A stretch of DNA of 64,000 bases from Ophiosphaerella korrae (lineage: Eukaryota; Ascomycota; Dothideomycetes; Pleosporales; Phaeosphaeriaceae): positions 186,001 to 250,000 of the forward strand of contig JALNQF010000028.1 in the NCBI GenBank assembly GCA_028456385.1, read 5' to 3'. Of this stretch, positions 54,790 through 64,000 are shown piece after piece. The position numbers and the translations under genes were made by a program. The notes beneath the pieces were generated by a model that saw only the letters and a program-made list of their open reading frames with translations, was not told where the DNA came from and did not search any database. Every line of letters begins with the position of its first letter. Position 1 is the first letter of the stretch.

Positions 54790-57440
54790 TTAGTACTATT
54801 AGGAAAAAAAACTTATAGTGTAACGAGGGTTCGTTAAACACTCGAGACTCTCGTAAACTCTAGTACAAGTTAGGGGCGGGGCCGATACACCAAAGATTAT
54901 AACATTGTATAGTTATAATCTAAAGTAGGGCTAGTGCGCTATATAGGCGTATAAAAGGCTTAATACTTATAAAGAGAGTAAAGTAAGTATTATTCTCTCT
55001 TAGATACTAGTAGTACTATTAAATACTATCTGTTATCCCTTTACTATCTCCTATAGCCTATAGTAAGTACTATTATCTTCTAGCTACCTCTTAATATAAT
55101 AATACTTCTTTACTAATAGTCTAGAGATAATAACAATACGCTCTTTATAATAGGCTATAATAATAGAAGAAAATATATAGTTAATAGTTAAATAAGACTT
55201 TATATAGAGCGTAAGTAGTGCGTAGCTAGGTTATATACTAAGTACGCTAGTAATAATTAAAGAATATATTTATAAAGTAACTACTAGATATAATAAATTA
55301 GCTTAACTACGTACACTTTACACCTTAGAAGATAAGATTATACGTCTAGAATAAGAATAAACTACTCTTTATACTATAACTCTTAAAAATAACTCTAAAG
55401 TTACTATTATTATATTATAATACTAAGTAGTAAGTAAGCTATTATATTATACGCAATTAGGCTAAGTAATATAGTATAGTAAGATACGTAACTATTTAGT
55501 AGTAAATACTCTAGAGTAAACGCTCTAGAGTAAACACTTTAGAATAAGTACTCTAGAGTAAATACTCTAGAGTAAACACTTAGGAATAAATACTAGATAG
55601 TAAGTATATAAGAATATTAATAGACCTTTATAGACTATTATATTTAATCTCTTCTTTACTTCTTATCTTAATAGAGTATTATAACTAATACTTTAATTAG
55701 ATTCTTATTTATCTATTAATACTTATATACTTTATAATACTCTAATAAAAGCTAACTATTAATTAAGTTAAGTAACTATCTTATTTATTAACCTTACCTA
55801 TCTTATAGAAGCCTACTTACCTTTATTACTCTTACTAGTTCTAAGGTCTTAATATATTAAATACTTTTAAGATAAGTAATATATTAATAAATATAAATAA
55901 CTAGCGTATAGGAGTAACCTATATAGCTACTTCTAAAGTTACTAAGCTAGACCTCTACTATAAAGAATAAAATAAGCTTAAGCTATAAATCTTATAACTT
56001 AACTTCTTTTTTAAAGTAAACTAAGTTTAGAATAAAAATAGAGCTATACTTATATTATCTTATATAAGAAGTAAAGTAAAGAAATAAGTTATACTATACT
56101 TTAAGAAATACTTTAATAATAATAATAGTAACTATAATAAGATATTTAAAGAATAGATTAAGTTTAAAGATAAAGTATAATAAGCCTTTCTATTAGTAAA
56201 TAAGATAGTAGTAGTAAAGTAAGTAATATAGTAGCTATAATAATATAAAGTAGTAGTAGATTATACTAATAAGTTCTAAAGCTACGTAATATAAATAGAA
56301 TAGAATAATAAGTTATTAATAAGAATATTTTAATAAAGACTTAAGAGTAATATTTAAAGTAAGCTAATACGTAGTAAAGCTATAATAAAGATATTAGAAA
56401 ACCTAATAGAAAAAGTAATTTAAGTTAATAACTATATATATAAATATATAGTAAAAGCTAAGAATAGTAAAGTACTATATATAGATAGTAAAAAGTATAA
56501 ACCTAAGTATAAGTACTAATATAAATATAAGAATAACTAAGTTTAGAGTAGCTATAGATACTTTAGGCTAGATAAAATATATATTAATAATATAAACCTA
56601 AGAAAATAAAAATACTATTACTATAAGAACCTTAAAAGAGTAAAAAGCTAAAAATACTATAAGTATAGTAAGATAAAGTACCTAGTAAAGAATTACTAAG
56701 TAAAAAACAAGATTATATAATAAATTAATATACTTAAGTAGTAAGATAAAGATAAAGAAGAAGAATAAGAAGTAATCTTTAGAAAAAGCTAAAAGAAGAG
56801 AGATTACAAGACTATAAACCTCTAGTAGTAAGATATAAGTAAAAGATATAACTACTATAAAATTACTATAAAGCTAAGTAACTTTATAATAAATAATAAG
56901 ATAGAAGCTATAAATATACTACTAGGAGTATAAAGCTATATAAAAAGGTATTAGCTAAAGTAGAAATAAGCTAAGATAGATACCTTAGAATACCTTTATA
57001 TTATAGTAGTAATAAGAGAAATTAAGATAGAACTAATTAGTCTACGCTTAGCTATATACAAAGTATAAGATAAGTAGAGTAATAACTTATAAGATAATAA
57101 ACTTAATTAGGAAGCTAACTATAATTAGAATACGTAACAAATTTATAAATTTATAATCTTAGTAAATATAAAGTTATAAAGCTATTATATAATAAATTTA
57201 TAAATTTATAATCTTAGTAAATATAAAGTAATAAAGTTACTAAGACTATATTACTATATAGATAGTAGAAATATATATTATTAGGATAGTATTAGTAATT
57301 TAATCTTTTAACTATAGAACGCTAATATAAAATAGTTATAAAATATCTTCTATTATTTATAGTTATTATAGATTCTAATATAAGCTTTTATTATTACCTT
57401 TTAATCTACTAACAACTCTTAGGTATTAGGAGTTAACCCT
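54790..57440 (+). mobile_element. RIP-degraded, internally deleted LTR retrotransposon (plus strand)
   Basis: Extremely AT-rich DNA in which CpA and TpG are almost absent. On the plus strand a gag-like region ends in a zinc-knuckle ghost at about 56610-56700. Its ligands C-x2-C-x4-H-x4-C have all become Tyr ('YYKYSKIKYLVKNY'), as expected from TG/CA to TA changes. Only about 300 bp later the sequence becomes homologous to the 3' end of the right-hand element, so pol appears to be deleted. A TGTAACG motif at 54819-54825 may mark the left terminus. No open frame survives. Confidence 0.7.
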
Positions 57441-57890
57441 AGTATATGTAACGGGCTTCCTATCGTCGACTATAGGTACCTATCTTAGAAGGGTTAGTAG
57501 ATTGTAAGGTAATAACAAAAGTTTGTGTAGGAATCTATAATAACTATAAACAATAGAAGATGTTTTGCAACTATCTTGTATTAGCGTTCTGTAGTTAAAG
57601 GATTAAATTGCTAATGCTATCCTAATAATGCGTATTACTACTAACTATATAGTAATAATATCTTAGTAGCTTTATTACTTTGTATTTACTAAGATTGCGA
57701 ATTTACGAATTTGTTACATAATAGCTTTGTAGCTTCGTGTTTACTAAGATTACAAATTTATAAATCTATTACGTATTTATATTATAGTTAGCTTCCTAAT
57801 TAAACTTGTTATCCTATAGGTTGTTACCTTGCTTATCCTATGCTTTGTTAGTAGCTAAGCGTAGACTAATTAGTTCTATCTTAGTTTCCC
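56985..57890. repeat. Large inverted repeat centred near 57.45 kb
   Basis: The left arm (about 56985-57432) and right arm (about 57460-57890) are inverted copies of the same 3' internal end plus LTR. The left copy carries more TpA changes; the right keeps more C and G. Conserved stretches include TTAGTCTACGCTTAGCT and ATAGAACGCTAATA on the left and their complements on the right. The LTR of the right arm is probably about 57447-57718, with TGTAAC...GTTACA ends. Confidence 0.8.
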
Positions 57891-60800
57891 TTATTACTAC
57901 TATAATACTATTCCCTCTTCTACGCGGTCCCTTATTTCTCTATACTAGTACTAAGGTTATTAATCCTATTTCTTTATTAATCCTTAGTTCTTTATTACTC
58001 TCTATACTATCTTAGTCTTATTGTAATAAACTTCTCCTTGTAGCTTGTATTGTTTATAACAAGGTTAAGATATTCCTATATTATTATTATGCTAAATTAG
58101 GTCTTACTTGTCTTATATCTTTAAAGGATAGTAAATACTATAACAAGTGTATTCTTGCTAATATCTAGTATAAGTGTGTTTCTTCTAGGGTTTTACTTAT
58201 AAAGTGTAAGTGTTCGATTTCTATATAGTTTCCTTCTACTAAGTTATATAGGGTAAGCTGTTAATAGGGCTTAAGCGCAATTATTATTATAGCTTACTAC
58301 TACTAAGGCTAAGTATAAGTTAACTCTTTATAAGCTAGTAGAGCTTTATTTCTATATTAAGCGTCTTTAGAAGATAAAAGCTTATAATAATACTAAGTTA
58401 TCTAAATAGTCTCGTGCCTTAGAGGCTAAATTAGATTTAGATAATGCAGTAGAGGTTGCTCTAGCTCCTATTGTATTAGGCGCTCCTATCGCCTCTCTGT
58501 TTAGCGATAGTATTGTTAGTTTTCTTGATTTACTACTAGGCGTTCTAGAGGGTTTTAACTTTAGAAGTCCTCTAGTTTCTTAGGGTAATTAAGGTTATCT
58601 TCTAGTTCCTATGTTTCTTCTTATAGTTATCCTTTTTTGTCTATACCTATCTATTTTACTAGATAGTAGTTCCTGCTATTATAGAACTAGTGTGCTAGGA
58701 TTTCTTTTACTTCCTATTCTTCTTATTCTCTATACGTGTCTACTTTGTATACTAGTAGTTCTACGTTTTATAGTACTATCTTAAGTAGTACTACGTAGAA
58801 GGTTAGGTATATCTTTATTTTGTTTAGTAGCTTTAGTTTAAATATAACTAGCGTAACTTCTTTCTTAATTTTGTATAGTCTTATCTTAACGTAGTCTAGT
58901 TTTAGGCTTAGTCTCTTACTCTTAATATTTTTCTATACTAACTATACTTTTTCTCCCTTTCTAAATTAGGGTCCCTCTTTATATTTCCTATTATAATACT
59001 TTACTATTTAATTATATAGGAATTCTATATCCTATCTTAGTTGCTTGTGTATATCTTTAAGTCTATTAGTAAAGTTTTCTCCTCTTAGAGACTAAGATAT
59101 TTCTAGTCTTAGTATTCTATATATACTAGGGTTAAATCTATAGTTTATAAAGAAGAGTAATACTCTTGTTATTTTATTCTTTGCGCTGTTAAATACTAAC
59201 TATACTATAGGTAGTAGCTGTACCTAGTTGTTTTAGTTATAATTAAGGTAGTATCTTAAGTATTGTTCTACTATTTAATTTATGCGTTCTAATTATCTAT
59301 CTATCTATAGGTAGTATACTATTAATATTGTATATTTAATTCCTAATTGTACTATTATCGTTCCCTATAGTTTTAATATAAATCTTACGTCTCTATCTAT
59401 TATAATCTTGTCTAGTAGTCTATATTAGCTAATTATAGTTCTTAGAACCTAGTGTACTACAACTTCTATTCTACTTTTCTCTTTATATAGTCTAAAATAT
59501 AAGTACTTTATAAGTTTATCTACTATTGTTAGGATTCTATCGTACTTAACTTCTAATATTAGGTCTTTTAACTTAGGTAGTTTTATAATAAAATCTATTA
59601 TAATAACTCCCTATAGTTATTCTAGTACTTTTACTAGTTATAACTTTCTATATAGTATATACTTACTATACTTATTCTTTTAGTATTCTATACAATCTTG
59701 TAGTACTTCTATTACTAGTTATCTTGCTCTTAGGATATAGTAATCTCTTAGTAGTCTATCTAGTGTTTTGTTAATTCCTTAATATCTATATACTAGTAGT
59801 TTATAGAACTATCGTATAAATTCTCTTTATATTCTTCTTAGAATATACGTTCTTCTATAGGCTTTTACAAGACTTTCTTTTATCTTAAGTTTTTCTATTT
59901 CTTTAGAGGCTTTTCTTATTTCTTCCTAAATCTATTTATCTAGCTCGCTACTCTTTCTTTTAAGTATTGCAGCTATTTTAGGTATATTTAAGACTAAATG
60001 TCCTTCTTTGTTCTTGATTAGAACTATACTAGTAGCGCTTACTTTTTCTTATAAGTCTAGTCTTTTACTAAGGGCGTCTATAAATTAGTTGTCTTTCCCT
60101 TTTATATATATTATTTCTATATTAAATATTAATAGAAACTCCTACTATCTTATATAGCGTTATAATAGTTCTTTATTTATTATAAATCTTATAAGGTTCT
60201 TGTAGTCTATATAGACCTTTATCTAGTATTTTACTCCTTGTAAATATACTCTCTATTACTTAAATGCTTTGTATATTACTAGTATCTCTTTATTATAGAT
60301 TAGATAGTTAAGCTCTACTAGCTTTATTTTCTTAGAAAAGTATTTAACTAAATACTCCTTGTTAGTTTCTAGATCTTCTTGTATTAGTACTATTCTATAG
60401 ACTAAGTTAGACGCGTCTGTCTTTACTACTACTAGTAGGTCTAGGTTATATATTCTAATAACTAGGTTTTCTATAAACTTTCTTTTAATTTTCTTAAATA
60501 CTTTATTATATTCTCTCGTCTACTTAAATAGCGTATCCTTTTTTATAAGTCTAGTTATTAGTTCTATATCTTCTAACTATCTTATTATTAACTTTCTGTA
60601 AAAGTTAGCTAACCTATAAAATTGTTGTACCTCTTTTAGGTTTTTTAGTATTAGCTATTCGTTAATTAATCTAATCTTCTCTAGGTCGATCTTGATTTTT
60701 CCTAGTTTAATAATAAATCTAAGGAAGTCTGTTTTCTTTGTATAAAATTCGTATTTTCTTATTTTTAAGAATAGTTTATTTTCTACTAGTTTCTCTAGTA

Positions 60801-63800
60801 CTTTGTGTACGTATTATACGTGTTCTTCCTCTATTTCTAAAAATATAAGGATGTTATCTAGGTATATAAATGTAAATACGTCTAAGTACTCTCTTAGTAC
60901 TATATTAATCCTTTCTTAGAATACTACTAGTGCGTTTGTTAAGCTAAATAGTATAACTAGATATTTGTATAGTCTATACTGTATTCTAAACGCTATCTTC
61001 TATTTATCTCCTTTTTTAATTCTAATCTAGTAGTACGCGTTCTAAATATCTAGTTTTATAAAGATTCTTACTCTTTATAATCTATCTTGTATTTTGTCTA
61101 TTTATAGTAATAGGTATTAGTTTTTGTTTATAATTGCGTTAGTTTTCCTAAAATCTACGTAAGGTCTCTTATTACTTATTCCTTTTTTATCTACAAATAT
61201 AAGTCTATACGCTACTAAGGATTTAGATTCCTTTATCTATCTCTTTTTTATTACTTTCTAGATAAATGTTCGTTTAATTTTAGATTCTTCTTCTATTTTC
61301 TAGTAGACTAGGCTCTATCTTACGTCTTTGCCTTCTACTAGTTCTATCGCTAGGTCCTATAGTTAATATTCTAGAAGGTAATCTTCGGGTTCTATAAGTT
61401 GTTTTTCCTATTTCTTATACTCTTTAGAGAATTCTCTTTTACAAGTGCTTATATTAGCTTTTAACGTGTCTATTCTATAGTAGTTAATTTTTCCTATTCT
61501 CTAATTGATTTATAGGTTAGTTATTTGTAACTATAGTATTTCTAGTATTATATCTTATTTGTTATTAATTGTCGTTATATCTATAACTATGTTCTTAATT
61601 GTTATTCTTTCTAGTTTTAATATAGAGGGAACTGTTTCGAATCTAATAGGTTCTTAGAATAGTTTTCCTTTAATCGTGCTTAATTGTCAAGGATATTTCT
61701 TTATTATATACCTTATTCCTTATATTTCTACAAACTTCTTTAATATAAAGTTTCTTGTAGCTCTACTATTAATTATTAATTGTACTTTTCTTTCCTAGTA
61801 AGTACCTATTTTTGTAATATATAGGCCTCTTACGCCTTCTAGCTATTCTTACTTAGGCTTCTTTATAAACTATCTATCTTTCTTAGGCTATAGGCCTACT
61901 TTAAGCTTGTATTCTTCGTGTTTTAAGTATTTGTTGTATATATACTTATACTATAGTCCTCTTTAGACGCATTTTTTTAATAGTTTTAGACTAGGTCTTA
62001 CTACTACGTATCTATCTTCTAGGATTATTTCCTATCCTTAGATATCTTTTACTAGGATTACTCTTGTATAGTTATAGCCTCTTCTCTATATAGGCTATAT
62101 ATTGTTATTTACTTTAGAGTTTCTATATATAATGTAATTCTTGTCTAGGTATAATATCTATAATACTTTAAAGTGTGCTAGATGTTTTAGATCTATTAGT
62201 TTATTATCTCCTTCCTAGTACTTATCTCTTCTAGGTGTATCTATTATTAGGATATAGTACACTACTAGTACTTTTAGTGTATAGGCTTTATTAATTTATT
62301 GTATTTTTCTTGCAAGGTACTACTATTCTTTTTATATAAGTATTCTTCCTACTATAACTATATATTACTTTATCTATTCTTAAAATAGTATAAACTTTAT
62401 TTCCTTAGGATTACGTTCTTTCTAGTCTTTGTACGCTTCTTCTATACTTATAACTATTAAGTATGTTTAAATAAATCTCTATTCTTTATCTTATTCTTCT
62501 ATATCTATTATTATATAGCCGTCGTAGCTATATATATCTAGCTAGGTATATTCTATACTTCTTATACTAACTTGTCTTTTACTTTCTTATAGTTCTTTAG
62601 AGGAAGCTATAGTAGTCTCTTTATCTAGTGCTTGTTCTTTAGCCTAGATTAATAGGGTCTAGGGTTCTTCCCCTTCTAAATCTTCTATTAGTAGGTCTAT
62701 TATATAGGCTATCTCTTCTAGCTATACTTTTATTCTACTTTCTTTTATTATAGCTACTCTATATCTCTATTTCTATAGGAACTATACTACTCTCTATTTA
62801 CTAGAAAGATATATATAGTAGTTGTTATTATAATAAAAGGTCTAATAGAGTATTATATATTATACTTCTTTACTCTCTACTACTTTCTCCTAAGGTTTAG
62901 CTTATACTTTTAGTGCTTCTTTCTTGTTCTTAGTTATTTTTAACTAAGTTTTCTTATCTTTTCTTAGGTCTTTACTTCTATAGTCTTTTACAAAGTGTCC
63001 TAGTTTCCTATATTTATAGTATACTATATCTCTTTTCTTTTATAATTAGTAGTCTTTTACGTAGTAGCCTTTCTTACTATAGTTAAAGTACGTAAAGTTT
63101 TTATTCCCCTTCCTCTTCTTATCCTTATTAGCGTTGAGGATTATAAGGTCTCCCTTATCCTAATTCTAGGTGTAACCTCTATACTTGTTCTTCTTCTATT
63201 CTTAAAGATTATTGTTAATTTATATTACCTATTATTTTAGGGCTTCTAGCGTTTAGGGTTTTTCTATGTAAATTATTTTATATTAGATTTTCGAGTTTAG
63301 TCTTTATTTAAATTATAATATTAAAGCTAACTTATTCTACTCTATATTTTGTAATAGTTATTTAAACTATAATACGTACTCTAGAACACTTTAGCTTTGT
63401 ATAAGCTTTTCTAGCTGTTTTTTAGCTTATTAGGTAATATCTATATCCCTAAATACTACTCTTATTTGTCTAGTAAAGTATTTATAACTTCTAAAGATAG
63501 CTCTTATTTTGTCCTTTTAGGTTATTAGAGCGTATATTGTATAGTCTATCTAGTAGGGTTTAAACTATCTTATTGTATTTTCTTTAAGATATATTCTAAT
63601 ATATATTACTTTCTTTTCTTCTATATTAAAGTGTAGTGCTTGTACGTCTATCTAGAGTTATGCTAAGGCTATAAAGAGTCTTAGTTTTTTCCTTATTCTA
63701 TTAAACTTCTTAAGGATAGGTATCTTAGGTAGTTTTTTTGTTACACTTATTTCTAGTTGTTAGGTAATTAATTCTATCTAGTTCTAGCCTTTAATAATAG

Positions 63801-64000
63801 CTTTGATTTATACTTTATTCTATTTTAAATAGTCTTGTAGTTCTTTGTTTTACGTTTCTAGTACTTTAATTACTATCTTTATATTTTCTTTGTTATTAAT
63901 TAGTTTATTTATACGATCCTTAATTATTTCTTATATAGTACTATCTAACTTATAACTACTTCTAAGGGCTTTACTTATTAAGCTTTCTACTATTATATTA
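57440..64000 (-). mobile_element. RIP-degraded Ty3/Gypsy LTR retrotransposon (minus strand, 5' end off window)
   Basis: Read on the minus strand the element shows, from right to left: gag with two zinc knuckles at about 62980-63090 ('YYKYRKLGHFVKDY', Cys changed to Tyr); a protease ghost near 61780 ('INSRATRNF' for DSGA); reverse transcriptase at about 60600-61260 ('KRPYVDFRKTNAI', 'FIYLDNILIF' for YLDD at about 60850); RNase H at about 60000-60500 ('VVKTDASN'); and integrase at about 58900-59900, with D-D-E regions near 59600, 59380 and 59280. An LTR follows at about 57447-57718. Stop codons occur every few dozen codons. Lost catalytic residues are consistent with G-to-A change. The family matches fungal Tf1/Gypsy-like elements. 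Confidence 0.9.

Noticed and set aside
57806..58015. Small hydrophobic plus-strand frame inside the repeat block
   Set aside because: It lies opposite the decayed 3' end of the minus-strand retroelement. Its Leu/Ile/Ser-rich text is a by-product of the AT-rich composition.

Overview
The window is nuclear DNA of a filamentous ascomycete (Pezizomycotina; a dothideomycete is my best guess). The evidence is short GT-AG introns of about 50-105 nt, fungal-specific families (Zn2Cys6 regulators, an AA9 polysaccharide monooxygenase, Ugo1, an LCCL membrane protein), and one flank where CpA and TpG are almost absent, the mark of repeat-induced point mutation (RIP). Exon junctions below were worked out by hand from splice sites, reading phase and family similarity. 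Protein lengths given are for the spliced products.

Region 1 (1-15 kb) holds the 3' end of an LCCL-domain membrane protein, a double CENP-V/GFA-domain protein, a seven-helix membrane protein, a secreted AA9 LPMO, a tRNA-Lys(CTT), an unrecognised small protein and a Zn2Cys6 regulator. Large parts are intergenic. Region 2 (15-22 kb) is a compact housekeeping block: SRP54 and RRP15 (divergent), then mitochondrial ferredoxin YAH1 and mitochondrial-fusion protein UGO1 (divergent), then a periplasmic-binding-protein-like gene divergent from an FMO-type monooxygenase.

Region 3 (23.5-39.5 kb) mixes intact secreted hydrolases (a CE1 esterase and a GH51 arabinofuranosidase), an amidohydrolase, a second Zn2Cys6 regulator and a YbjQ-type protein with two clear pseudogenes (an MFS transporter and a CobW/ZNG1 GTPase) and a degenerate minisatellite. 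Region 4 (40.5-54 kb) is accessory. It has decayed rhodopsin-like and cytochrome P450 genes, then intact or nearly intact SDR, BBE-type oxidase, FAD monooxygenase and cupin genes, and a regulator whose zinc cluster is eroded. Together these look like the tailoring part of a metabolite cluster with no backbone synthase in view.

Region 5 (about 54.8-64 kb) is a heavily RIP-mutated pair of LTR retrotransposons meeting tail to tail at about 57.45 kb. The right-hand one is a Ty3/Gypsy element read on the minus strand. Its gag, protease, RT, RNase H and integrase are recognisable but riddled with stops.

The most unusual cross-cutting signal is four introns in unrelated genes that each carry a 20-34 nt uninterrupted T tract starting within 20 nt of the 5' splice site.
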